Below are positions 43,395 through 52,215 of a DNA stretch of 64,000 nt, in pieces. Positions within the stretch are counted from its first letter, which is position 1; every line of letters begins with the position of its first letter. The notes under the pieces were generated by a model, which made no database searches, was not told the DNA's origin, and saw only the letters and a program-made list of their open reading frames with translations. Made by a program: the position numbers and the translations under genes. Source of the DNA: Fictibacillus solisalsi (lineage in GTDB: Bacteria; Bacillota; Bacilli; Bacillales; Fictibacillaceae); NCBI RefSeq assembly GCF_900103485.1, contig NZ_FNHW01000001.1, positions 2,811,057 through 2,875,056 of the forward strand, read 5' to 3'.

Positions 43395-44765
43395 TTGAGT
43401 AAAAATATCATAATTCGCGCCGGCATGGCGCCGTATGACAATTACGATCCAACGCAGATTATTGTCAACAATTCGATCGGCGGAAACGTAGGTAACCTGG
43501 TTTATCAATACAGTGTGTTCCGAACCTTAATGACAGACGGGACTACTATAACACCAGACCATTATGATTTTGATCCCAAGTATGCCGATGAGATCAACGA
43601 AAAATACGATGCGTACATTATTCCTTTGGCAGATGCGTTTCGGGAGGACTTTGTTCCGTCATTGCGCAAATATACGAAATTGATCAAGAAACTTAAGATT
43701 CCAGTGGTAGTGATTGGTGTAGGCCTGCGCGCGCCATTTGAACCAAAACTCAATGAAGGCTTCTCTTTTGATGAAGATGTAAAAGCCTTTGTCAGTGCGG
43801 TATTGGAAAAGTCATCCATTCTGGGTCTGCGCGGCCAAATTACTTCTGACTATCTTTCAAGACTCGGCTTCCGGGAAGGAACCGATCATACAGTAATCGG
43901 CTGTCCTTCCATGTATGCGTACGGCCGGGAGCTGAAAATACGTGAAACAAATATTACACCAAATTCCATGGTAAGCGTCAACTCTTCACGCCTTTCACCT
44001 AAAAATGTGCTCGATTTTATCGATCGAAGCATGAAGGAATTTCCAAACCACTACTTTATTCCTCAGTGGATGAAGGAAATGGTAATGACCTATGTGGGTG
44101 CTCCTTCTGTTTCCAATGCGAAAGATAACTATCCTAATCGCATGTCCCACCCATTGTATCTTGAGGACCGTGTCCGTTATCCTCTCAATGCTACAGGATG
44201 GTTTGATTTCCTTAAACAGGCAGACCTAAGCTTTGGTGCCAGACTGCATGGAAACATTGCCGCTGTTCTGGCAGGAACACCAAGTATCCTCATTCCAAAG
44301 GATGCACGTATGAGAGAGCTGGCAGAGTACCATAACCTTACTCATATTATGGCCAACGAAATTACCGATCAAACCAATATCATGGACCTGGTCGAAACAC
44401 TTGATTTCCAATCCGTCACCAAAAATCAGGGCAAAAACTTTGATCATTATATTGATTTCTTAAACAAAAACAATCTTGATCATATTTATAAAGAAACCCT
44501 GACTCCTTCTTCAGTACCGCTTGATGACAAAATGGATCAGATTAAGGTTCGTCCTCCAATTGGCACCATTACAGGCTGTACGAAAGAAGAAATGGCTCAA
44601 CGCTGGGAAAGCTATTATCCAAAGGTCAACGAAAAGGCTGAAAAAGCAAAGAAAAAGCTGACAGCGAAAATCAGCGAAAAAGATAAAATCATTAAAAAGC
44701 AACGCGGAACACTAAACCGCAAAAGTGTAAAGCTTGCCTTAAAAGTCGCCAACATGGTCAAATAA
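43395..44765 (+). CDS. Polysaccharide pyruvyl transferase family protein
   Basis: 456 residues from a TTG start at 43395; AGGGGG lies 9 bases upstream and no ATG fits. It shows family motifs NSIGGNVGNLVYQYSVFRTL, VVVIGVGLRAPFEP, ILGLRGQITSDYLSRLGF and LSFGARLHGNIAAVLAGTPS. Related CsaB-type enzymes attach pyruvate ketals to wall polysaccharide from phosphoenolpyruvate; other members act as glycosyltransferase-like proteins, so the reaction is not certain. The Lys-rich coiled tail (KAEKAKKKLTAKISEKDKII) may contact the membrane. It is a single-gene unit with its own promoter and terminator. Confidence 0.82.
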   Translation: MSKNIIIRAGMAPYDNYDPTQIIVNNSIGGNVGNLVYQYSVFRTLMTDGTTITPDHYDFDPKYADEINEKYDAYIIPLADAFREDFVPSLRKYTKLIKKLKIPVVVIGVGLRAPFEPKLNEGFSFDEDVKAFVSAVLEKSSILGLRGQITSDYLSRLGFREGTDHTVIGCPSMYAYGRELKIRETNITPNSMVSVNSSRLSPKNVLDFIDRSMKEFPNHYFIPQWMKEMVMTYVGAPSVSNAKDNYPNRMSHPLYLEDRVRYPLNATGWFDFLKQADLSFGARLHGNIAAVLAGTPSILIPKDARMRELAEYHNLTHIMANEITDQTNIMDLVETLDFQSVTKNQGKNFDHYIDFLNKNNLDHIYKETLTPSSVPLDDKMDQIKVRPPIGTITGCTKEEMAQRWESYYPKVNEKAEKAKKKLTAKISEKDKIIKKQRGTLNRKSVKLALKVANMVK

Positions 44766-44767
44766 CA

Positions 44768-44812
44768 AAAAAACGCCCCGAAAGCCAAATGGCTTTCGGG
44801 GCGTTTTTACTT
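44768..44812. terminator. Bidirectional terminator
   Basis: A 14-base perfect stem, ACGCCCCGAAAGCC / GGCTTTCGGGGCGT with an AAAT loop, has A and T runs on its two sides and serves both the pyruvyl transferase and the convergent tandem polymerase gene. Confidence 0.92.
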
Positions 44813-47800
44813 TAAGCAAAGAAACGGTCGACGACCCGGCTCGCTGCGCCGCCGTCTTCGAGGCTGCAGTATTTCTCATGAAAAGCCGCATATCTCTCAC
44901 TGTAATCATGCTTTACACGCTCAATATTTTTAATGGACTGCGTCACTTCGTCTGATGTTCTCAGCAAAGGCCCGGGTGCTTCTTTTTCAAAATCCATGTA
45001 GAATCCCCGCAATTGGTCACGGTACATCTCAAAATCATACGTAAAGAAGAGGATTGGCCGCTTCATATTCGCAAAGTCAAACATGACCGAAGAATAGTCG
45101 GTGACCAATATGTCTGTCACCAGATACAGATCCTGGATATCCGGATAGCTTGAAACATTGTATATGAAGCTCTTGTATTCTTCAGGAATGGACACCTTGC
45201 TGCTGACAACCACATGCATACGAAGCAGGAGCACATAGTCTTCTCCCAGTTCCCGATGCATTTGTTCAAAATCAAATTGCAGTTCAAAGGTGAACTTGTT
45301 GTTTTTGGACGTTTGATTGTCCCGAAAGGTCGGTGCATACAGAATCACCTTTTTACCCTCCGGTATTCTCAACTGCCGGCGAATGCTTTCTGTCAGCTGG
45401 CTTCGGTCCTCCCTGTAAAAAATATCGTTACGGGGATAGCCGATCTCGAGCATCTCGCCTTTATAGCGAAATGCACTTCTGAATGCCTGACTGGCATAAG
45501 CACTCGGAGAAATAAGATAGTCCCACGTCTTGGTTGCCTTATGCACACGCTCGACATATCCCTCATCCCGCCCTTCCACCTGTTCAATATCAAAGAGCAT
45601 CTTCTTCAGTGGTGTTCCGTGCCAGGTTTGGATATAGGTCGTTTGTTTCCGTTTCCCAAGATAGGTCGGGAAGTTCTGATTGTTTACCCAGTACCGTGCT
45701 TTTGCAAGATAATAATAATAGCTTGGACTAAGCCGTTTAATGACTTTCGTGTCCGGATCCATAAACGTGCCCTTTGGATTGTAGATCCAAACCTTTTTAT
45801 ATTTCAGTCCGCGCCTGAGGATTTCCTCATAAATGGCGCGCGGGCTGTCGGCGTACTGCTTGCCCACCCCACTTTCGAAAACAATCAGATTTTCATCAAC
45901 GGGAAGAATGCGCTGTGCCACTTTATAATAGAACCGCATGGAGGGAAAATAGTATTTGCTTTTGCGGTACCGCCGCAAAAACGCCTGAATGAGCTCATCA
46001 TCCTGAATAGTACGGACCCAATGCTTTTTCTCAGGAAATTCTGATACAGCTTTATATATCCTCTCATTATGATGCCTGTCCCTGTACTTTAAAAATTTAT
46101 ACGATCGTCTGATATATTGTTCTTCTGCAGCAAAGTCGTTTTCTGCATACTTTTTCACCTCTTCAAGAATCTCCTCTGCATCAAGAACGATTCTCCCCGG
46201 CAAATCATTTTCCAGATCAAGATGAGAGGGACGTTTTCCAATAAAATGGTTTTGGTCAAATTGATAATAGAGAATTGGTTTGTGAAGGAAGCTGAAATCG
46301 AATCCGACTGATGAATAATCAGTAATCATCATGGCACTTTCCTTCAGCAGCCGCTGTACATCCACTTCTCCCTGGCTGATGATTCGTACAGGAGAATCGG
46401 CGAAAAAGGACGTAAACTTCTGCATGTTTGGATGCAGGCAAAATACGATTTCGAAGTTTAGCAAATCCGCCAATTCATGCAGCTGCGGGTGATTGATCAG
46501 CTCCCGGTAGCGCTCAAAATACTCACTTTCGATGAACACTTCATCGGTTATAATCCAGTCCCGCCAGGTTGGAATAATCAGCAGCTGCCGCTTTTTCTCA
46601 ACATCCTCTGCGAGCAGACTGTCAAACCTGGAAAGCCCGGTAACGGCCACCTCGTTCGGATCATATCCAAAATCATGAACAATCATGTTTTTTTCAAAGT
46701 CCGAGCTGACCAAAAATAAATCCGTGTCAAATCCCGGTGCCCGTTTTCCATAGTTGGCCACCATATTTTTGGTTCCCATGACTCCATGCTGCAAAAAGAT
46801 TTTTGCCGCCTTTATGGCTTTTTTATACTGCTTGGTCCGCAACGGATATAAATAATCCGGGTGATGCGAGCCAATTATCTTTTGTGCCATGAAGGTATGA
46901 AAAATGTGTTCCTTTGATTTAAAGTAAAGAATATTACCCAGCTCTTCTACGTTTCTTACTTCCGGGGAATCCTTCTCGATCACATAATACACATTCTTCT
47001 CTGGATGCTGTGTTCGTACATAATTGAAGAAATGGTATCCTGTGTCCTGTGCTTTATAGGGACGTTCTCCGACCAGCCAGATACTCCGTTTTTTGTAAAA
47101 CGGCCTTAATAGCCATGCCCAGCGTTTGATTCTTCTAAGGTAATCGTAGGTGCTCTTCTCGAATTCATCCACTTGAAGGGAAAGGTTAAACCCTTTAAAG
47201 GTAAAGTAAGGAGCAAGGGCATACGTGCTTTCTCCAGCCCTGGCATAACCATCCCTTAAAAAATACTTCACCTGAAATCTTGGCCGGCCAATCCTGACCA
47301 ACACAGGTGGATGCGGAAAACCAAAGCTTAGTTCAAAGAAGAAGTCGTAAATATCCTGGCCGTACACCGGGTCGTTAAATAACGGCTGAAAATCGACATT
47401 CACTCCATATTTGTAGCGGTGCATTCCAAACTTCAACCGGGTTTCTTCATGCATCTTTTCGATTTCGACAGGAAGCCGTTTTTCTACGTTGGTATCACGG
47501 CCTTTTAACAGAAGCTGAATGTTCTTGATGCTGGCGTCCCTTGTAAAAAGTTTTCCATTAAAAGAAAGCTTGTCTTTTCGAAAGTACATCTCATCGATCT
47601 GCACTTTCGGCTTTATGTTTACCATTCCCCGGGTCACAAAGGAAACATTCCCCTTTTTCGTCACATAGAGATATGAACTTAAACCTTCTTCGGTTTGGTA
47701 AGGAACAAATTCCTTATAGTCCATTTCAGCAAATCGGCCCAGCCGGATTGGATAGCAAATATCCTGCCCGCCATCTGCACGGGGATAAAATACCGCCTGG

Positions 47801-48162
47801 TACTGCTTCCCCTCCAGCAAGTCTTCCTTTACCTCTTCAGCAGGGCGCTGTATTCCAAGGTACAGATCAAAGTTTGTTCGTTCTTTACCAGGAAAAAGGG
47901 AATTAATGTCACCCACCCGGACTTCAAACAAAAAACGGGAGGATGGTTCAATCTCGGCCAGCTTGATCATTTCACCGGTATTCCGGGATAAAAACAGAAG
48001 CTCCCTGACACGTGCATGAGAATTCAGGTGCCCTTCAATGGTCAACTTCTCCTCCGTTTGCATGATCATCAACCGTTGCTTAAATGTCTTCCTTTTGCCA
48101 ACCTTTTTTTCCGGCCGCAGCATATGTATGATTCGATTTAAAATGCCGGTTCGATTTTTCAT
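44812..48162 (-). CDS. Tandem CDP-glycerol glycerophosphotransferase-like polymerase
   Basis: 1116 residues from the ATG at 48162 (MKNRTGILNRIIHM), with GGGAGG upstream. Residues ~40-340 are a non-catalytic beta-rich N-terminal region as in TagF. Two Glyphos_transf (PF04464-type) domains follow. The first (~365-710) has LQHGVMG (~458), FCLHPNM (~576) and MITDYSSVGFDF (~613). The second (~755-1110) has TWHGTPLKK (~847), LLRMHVVVS (~981) and LVTDYSSVMFDF (~1020). Both keep the His and TDYSS residues used by TagF-type enzymes, so both may be active. A polymerase or bifunctional primase/polymerase of wall teichoic acid is likely; whether the substrate is CDP-glycerol or CDP-ribitol is open. It is transcribed alone. 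Confidence 0.83.
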   Translation of the reverse strand: MKNRTGILNRIIHMLRPEKKVGKRKTFKQRLMIMQTEEKLTIEGHLNSHARVRELLFLSRNTGEMIKLAEIEPSSRFLFEVRVGDINSLFPGKERTNFDLYLGIQRPAEEVKEDLLEGKQYQAVFYPRADGGQDICYPIRLGRFAEMDYKEFVPYQTEEGLSSYLYVTKKGNVSFVTRGMVNIKPKVQIDEMYFRKDKLSFNGKLFTRDASIKNIQLLLKGRDTNVEKRLPVEIEKMHEETRLKFGMHRYKYGVNVDFQPLFNDPVYGQDIYDFFFELSFGFPHPPVLVRIGRPRFQVKYFLRDGYARAGESTYALAPYFTFKGFNLSLQVDEFEKSTYDYLRRIKRWAWLLRPFYKKRSIWLVGERPYKAQDTGYHFFNYVRTQHPEKNVYYVIEKDSPEVRNVEELGNILYFKSKEHIFHTFMAQKIIGSHHPDYLYPLRTKQYKKAIKAAKIFLQHGVMGTKNMVANYGKRAPGFDTDLFLVSSDFEKNMIVHDFGYDPNEVAVTGLSRFDSLLAEDVEKKRQLLIIPTWRDWIITDEVFIESEYFERYRELINHPQLHELADLLNFEIVFCLHPNMQKFTSFFADSPVRIISQGEVDVQRLLKESAMMITDYSSVGFDFSFLHKPILYYQFDQNHFIGKRPSHLDLENDLPGRIVLDAEEILEEVKKYAENDFAAEEQYIRRSYKFLKYRDRHHNERIYKAVSEFPEKKHWVRTIQDDELIQAFLRRYRKSKYYFPSMRFYYKVAQRILPVDENLIVFESGVGKQYADSPRAIYEEILRRGLKYKKVWIYNPKGTFMDPDTKVIKRLSPSYYYYLAKARYWVNNQNFPTYLGKRKQTTYIQTWHGTPLKKMLFDIEQVEGRDEGYVERVHKATKTWDYLISPSAYASQAFRSAFRYKGEMLEIGYPRNDIFYREDRSQLTESIRRQLRIPEGKKVILYAPTFRDNQTSKNNKFTFELQFDFEQMHRELGEDYVLLLRMHVVVSSKVSIPEEYKSFIYNVSSYPDIQDLYLVTDILVTDYSSVMFDFANMKRPILFFTYDFEMYRDQLRGFYMDFEKEAPGPLLRTSDEVTQSIKNIERVKHDYSERYAAFHEKYCSLEDGGAASRVVDRFFA

Positions 48163-48208
48163 ACTTTTCCATTCCTCCCATGTCATATCTCACTGCTTCT
48201 CAGGTAGG

Positions 48209-48222
48209 TGTAAACGCTTACT
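48209..48222. promoter_or_regulatory. cre-like site before the tandem polymerase
   Basis: TGTAAACGCTTACT matches 13 of 14 positions of the cre consensus and lies about 50 bases upstream of the 1116-residue polymerase start. No promoter box pair is convincing there, so the role is uncertain. Confidence 0.4.
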
Positions 48223-48234
48223 AAAGGTATATTA

Positions 48235-48271
48235 GAAAAAGGGTGCCTGACGTTTTATGAACGCAGCACCC
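48235..48271 (-). terminator. Terminator behind tagH
   Basis: A long stem with two single-base bulges, GGGTG-C-CTG-A-CGTT / AACG-CAG-CACCC, is followed by CTTTTTCT on the minus strand. It closes the tagD-B-F-G-H operon. Confidence 0.8.
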
Positions 48272-48291
48272 GTTCTCTTTATCCTGGACGA

Positions 48292-49125
48292 TTACTTTGC
48301 AGATGAGGCTTGCAACTTATCTCCAGGCTTCTTCTGTCCGCTCTGCTTAAGCTGCACTTGTTGCTTGAAGCGTTTCTTCTCTTCCTTCGACATGGCTTTG
48401 TATTCCTTCAGAAATTCCTGATACTTCGGAAGAATCTCTTTCATCGGCCCATAGGCCCGAACTTCACCATACTCCAGCCACAGAATTTTTTCACAAAACC
48501 TTTTCACCTGGCCCATGGAATGGCTAATGAAGAAAATAGTCTTGCCCCGTTCCTTGAATTCGTTCATTTTATCCAAACATTTATCAGCGAAGGTTTGGTC
48601 ACCTACTGACAATGCTTCATCAATAACGAGGATATCGGGGTCCACCGTTACCGAAATGGCAAATCCAAGGCGCGACTTCATTCCGCTTGAATATTTCTTG
48701 ACAGGCTGGTCAATGAACTTTCCAATCTCGGCAAATTCGATGATTTCCGGCTCAAGCCGTTTGATCTCCTGCTTGCTGAAGCCAAGCATCAAACATTTCA
48801 GCTCAATGTTTTCCCGTCCGGTGAGCTCGTTGTTCAATCCCGAGGCAATCGCAATCAGTGAAACTTCACCATTTAATTCAATCGTCCCGGAGGTCGGAGG
48901 AATAATCCCGGATATGAGGTTGGATAACGTCGACTTTCCCGATCCATTCACACCGACAATCCCGATGACATCACCCTGGTTGGCTTCAAAGCTAAGATTT
49001 TGAATCGCATAAAAGTCCTCGCCATAGCCATTCGGCAAAATAATATCCAGCAGCTTTTCAGCTGGCTTTTTATACATTTTATATTTTTTTGTGACATCGC
49101 GTACAATAACGGTTTTGTTACTCAT
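48292..49125 (-). CDS. tagH: Teichoic acid export ATPase TagH
   Basis: 277 residues from the ATG at 49125, with AGGAG 8 bases upstream. ABC ATPase with Walker A GVNGSGKST, the signature KYSSGMKSRLGFAI and Walker B DILVIDEALSVGDQ, and a short Lys/Gln-rich tail. B. subtilis 168 TagH has a much longer C-terminal extension; this short form resembles TarH of other species. With TagG it exports lipid-linked teichoic acid. It lies 19 bp after tagG. Confidence 0.93.
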   Translation of the reverse strand: MSNKTVIVRDVTKKYKMYKKPAEKLLDIILPNGYGEDFYAIQNLSFEANQGDVIGIVGVNGSGKSTLSNLISGIIPPTSGTIELNGEVSLIAIASGLNNELTGRENIELKCLMLGFSKQEIKRLEPEIIEFAEIGKFIDQPVKKYSSGMKSRLGFAISVTVDPDILVIDEALSVGDQTFADKCLDKMNEFKERGKTIFFISHSMGQVKRFCEKILWLEYGEVRAYGPMKEILPKYQEFLKEYKAMSKEEKKRFKQQVQLKQSGQKKPGDKLQASSAK

Positions 49126-49144
49126 GTCCATCTCTCCTGTATTC

Positions 49145-49969
49145 TTACAAGTAATCCACGAATCGGTTTCTTAATTTCACATGGAGTGCGGAACCTATTA
49201 TAAACAGAACCAGAACAAAGCCCCAGAAATACAGCGTGTGTTCCCCGTGTTCAAAAAACCATGCCCTGCTTAAGAGCGCGTCGCGGTATCCTTCAACGAT
49301 ATAATTAAAAGGGTTCCCTTTTAGAATAAGATTAATGAATTCTGGCAGGCTTTTCGGGTTTGGAACCCATAAAATCGGCGTAATGTAAAACAACATCCGC
49401 ATAATTGACTGCACAAACATCTGGACGTCCCGCACGATTGTAGAAAGAGTTGACGTAATCAGGGAAAGTGAAAATACAAGAGCTATGGCAGCGAACATAT
49501 AATAGGGAAGCTGCAGGTAATAAAGCGAGATCTTTCCGTGATCCGTGAACTGAAAGATGACCGCAATCACTGCGAGCAGCATCACATTCGGGTAAAATAT
49601 CGAGAAGATGACATAGCTCGGAATGACGCTCAATGGAAAATTCATCTTGGCGATAATCTTGATTCTTGTATAAATCGCTTTGGAGCCGTTTAAAATGGCA
49701 GGACTGATAAAAAACCAGACGATAATCCCTGCGACCAGCCATTGCAGGAAGGGAACCTCATTACCAGCCGTTCCTACACTTTTTCCTTGCCGGATACCCA
49801 TCCCAAACACCATCCAATAGACGGCAACTTGGATAGCGGGATTAATGACCTCCCAAAGCATTCCCAAATAGTTGTTGTTATTCTTTATCTTAAGCTCATA
49901 CATCGATAAACGAATCATAAGGTAAAAGCTGTTGATTTGTTCTTTTAGTACTTTACAAGCTGAAATCAT
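49145..49969 (-). CDS. tagG: Teichoic acid export permease TagG
   Basis: 274 residues from the ATG at 49969 (MISACKVLKEQINSFYLMIR), with AGAGGATT upstream; a longer in-frame form would overlap tagF. Six membrane helices of the ABC-2 type, with YELKIKNNNNYLGMLWEVIN and YITPILWVPNPKSLP. It is the membrane subunit of the TagGH flippase. Length is that of B. subtilis TagG (275). Confidence 0.94.
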   Translation of the reverse strand: MISACKVLKEQINSFYLMIRLSMYELKIKNNNNYLGMLWEVINPAIQVAVYWMVFGMGIRQGKSVGTAGNEVPFLQWLVAGIIVWFFISPAILNGSKAIYTRIKIIAKMNFPLSVIPSYVIFSIFYPNVMLLAVIAVIFQFTDHGKISLYYLQLPYYMFAAIALVFSLSLITSTLSTIVRDVQMFVQSIMRMLFYITPILWVPNPKSLPEFINLILKGNPFNYIVEGYRDALLSRAWFFEHGEHTLYFWGFVLVLFIIGSALHVKLRNRFVDYL

Positions 49970-49998
49970 GTTTGTAATCCTCTCCCAAAGAGATTGGT

Positions 49999-52215
49999 TT
50001 AGAATACTTTTTGAACGGCTTTGTGAGAAGATTGTCCACTTTCCAAATAGCAAAATCGTTCATAAAAGTCGTCAAAGATCTCTGATTGAATCTCAAATCC
50101 ATCAGACTCAATTTTCTCTATGGCTGAAATAACCTCATCTGTTGTCTTCACTAAAGGTCCTGGTGCATATGTTTCAAAATCAAAATAGAAGCCCCTTAAT
50201 TTATCACGATAAGATTCGATATCATATACAAAGAAAAGCATCGGGCGCTTAAGGTTTGCATAATCAAAAAACACAGAAGAATAGTCAGTTATCATGATAT
50301 CAGATACCAGATACAGCTCATTTATGTCGCCATGGTAAGAGAAATCAAAAGCAAATCCTTCATATGGCGACAAATCAAAGTTCTCAGCCACCAGATAATG
50401 CATCCTTAACACTATAACATAATCTTCCCCGAATTTATCCTTTAGCTGCAGGAGATCAAGCTCGAGGTCGAATTTATATCGCCCTTTACCGTAGAATTGA
50501 TCATCACGCCACGTTGGTGCATAAAGAATAACTTTTTTATCCTGTGGAAGTTGAAGTTTTTCTTTCAATTCTTTAATATCACTTGGATTGTTCTTCGTAT
50601 AGAGCACATCGTTCCTGGGATATCCCACTTCCACTACTTCTTTATGAAAATTAAACGCACGGCGGAAAATTTCAGTTGAATAAGCATTAGGGGACAATAG
50701 GTAGTCCCATTTACTTGATTCCTTATGAAAGTTGGCTTTGTACTTTTTGGTATTTGTTCCCGGCATATGGACTTCATCCATGTCAGCCGCCAAACGTTTA
50801 AGCGGTGTTCCATGCCACGTTTGGAAATAAACCGTGTGTTTCGCCTTTGGGATCCATAGCGGCATTCGGCTGTTCGTTACCCAGTAGCGTGCACGCGCCA
50901 TTTTAAACAGCCACTTAACGGAGAATCGTTTGGCATAAGGAATGCCAGCGTCCTCAAACTTGCTTATGCTTCTGCCGTCAACACTCCAAACCAGTTCGAG
51001 ATCAGGACGGCTCTCTTTTAAATATTCGTAGATCGCTCGAGGATTACAGCTGTACTGCTTACCGAGAAAGCTTTCGAACATTACGAGATTTTTTTTAACC
51101 GGCAGATATCCTGCTAGTTTGAAGGCCACCATATATGCTTTTTTCGTCTTTTTATGCTGCTTTACCTTCGCAACCGTACGCCGGACCTTTTTCTTCAGTT
51201 CTTGCAACAAACTGTACTGAACCACTTTAATAACAAGCGATCTCGTTTTCTTGCGTGTAACGAGGGAGACCTTTTTCTTCCCGCTGACAGTGCTGATGAT
51301 GATGGACTGGTTAACCCTTCGTTTAAAAGAAATCAACTGAAGCGGAATCGCCAGATCATCTTGATCAGGGCCTGCTGAGTCCTCATCCTCCCATTTAAAA
51401 TACAAACGAAACGTCGAATTTGTATCCAGATTGCAGAATCCTTTACTATCAAGCTGTGCCATAAAGCTCATGATCTTAAATGGCTGCTGCTCCTGATTGA
51501 AAGGATTGAGGTCTTCGCGCTCTGCAGTCTCAAAAGGAATCACACGTTCCTCAAATCCTTCTGGTCCTCCAATGACCATTGTTCTTTCCAGCCCTTCCTT
51601 TTCAGAGGAGAAGGGAAAAAAGTAAAAGCCCTCTAATGTTACGTTGCCTCTTTTATCAAGCTCCGCGTTCTCAACTTTTATAACTGGACGGCGCTCATAA
51701 ACTTTAAAGGATAAGTTCCCCTTGTTTGTCGTATACGGTGTAATGGCTTGTTTGGTTTCAGGCTGCACCATGGTACTGAGTTCCAGGTAAGCGTGTTTTG
51801 TTTTCATACGGTATTTCTTTTCAACCACTTCATATTCTTCGATCGTATCTTCCTGTTTAAGTTCATCTTCGCCATTCTCATTTTCATACTGAGACACTAC
51901 CTGTTTTGCATGAATAATCACGTATGCATCCCAAACAGACCCTTTTCCAATTTCTAATGGATCTAACGTAGATTCAAGGACATAATACTTCTCGCCTGCT
52001 TCTATAGCTGTGAACGGGAACTCCAATTCCCGCCCAGTTATACGTTCTATAAGTAAAAGGTGTCCAGCTAATGGTTCCTGAAAGATTGCATTGTTCTTTA
52101 AAAGATATTTTATAATAGCAACATTTTCATTGAATTCGATAGTATGAAGGATGCACTTTCTTTTTTTCGTTGGTGCAAAGCCTTCTTGGATCTGTATGTT
52201 AGCTTCCGCTTGCAT
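49999..52215 (-). CDS. tagF: Poly(glycerol phosphate) polymerase TagF
   Basis: 738 residues, close to B. subtilis TagF (746). An N-terminal region without catalytic motifs (~1-360) precedes the Glyphos_transf domain with FQTWHGTPLKRL (His ~468), VGYPRNDVLY, LYAPTWRDD, VLRMHYLVA (~598) and IMITDYSSVFFDYANLKRPM (~640). It extends glycerol phosphate chains from CDP-glycerol on the lipid-linked primer at the inner membrane face. It overlaps tagB by 17 bp. The nearby tarI-J-L genes imply that a ribitol polymer may also be made. Confidence 0.9.
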   Translation of the reverse strand: MQAEANIQIQEGFAPTKKRKCILHTIEFNENVAIIKYLLKNNAIFQEPLAGHLLLIERITGRELEFPFTAIEAGEKYYVLESTLDPLEIGKGSVWDAYVIIHAKQVVSQYENENGEDELKQEDTIEEYEVVEKKYRMKTKHAYLELSTMVQPETKQAITPYTTNKGNLSFKVYERRPVIKVENAELDKRGNVTLEGFYFFPFSSEKEGLERTMVIGGPEGFEERVIPFETAEREDLNPFNQEQQPFKIMSFMAQLDSKGFCNLDTNSTFRLYFKWEDEDSAGPDQDDLAIPLQLISFKRRVNQSIIISTVSGKKKVSLVTRKKTRSLVIKVVQYSLLQELKKKVRRTVAKVKQHKKTKKAYMVAFKLAGYLPVKKNLVMFESFLGKQYSCNPRAIYEYLKESRPDLELVWSVDGRSISKFEDAGIPYAKRFSVKWLFKMARARYWVTNSRMPLWIPKAKHTVYFQTWHGTPLKRLAADMDEVHMPGTNTKKYKANFHKESSKWDYLLSPNAYSTEIFRRAFNFHKEVVEVGYPRNDVLYTKNNPSDIKELKEKLQLPQDKKVILYAPTWRDDQFYGKGRYKFDLELDLLQLKDKFGEDYVIVLRMHYLVAENFDLSPYEGFAFDFSYHGDINELYLVSDIMITDYSSVFFDYANLKRPMLFFVYDIESYRDKLRGFYFDFETYAPGPLVKTTDEVISAIEKIESDGFEIQSEIFDDFYERFCYLESGQSSHKAVQKVF

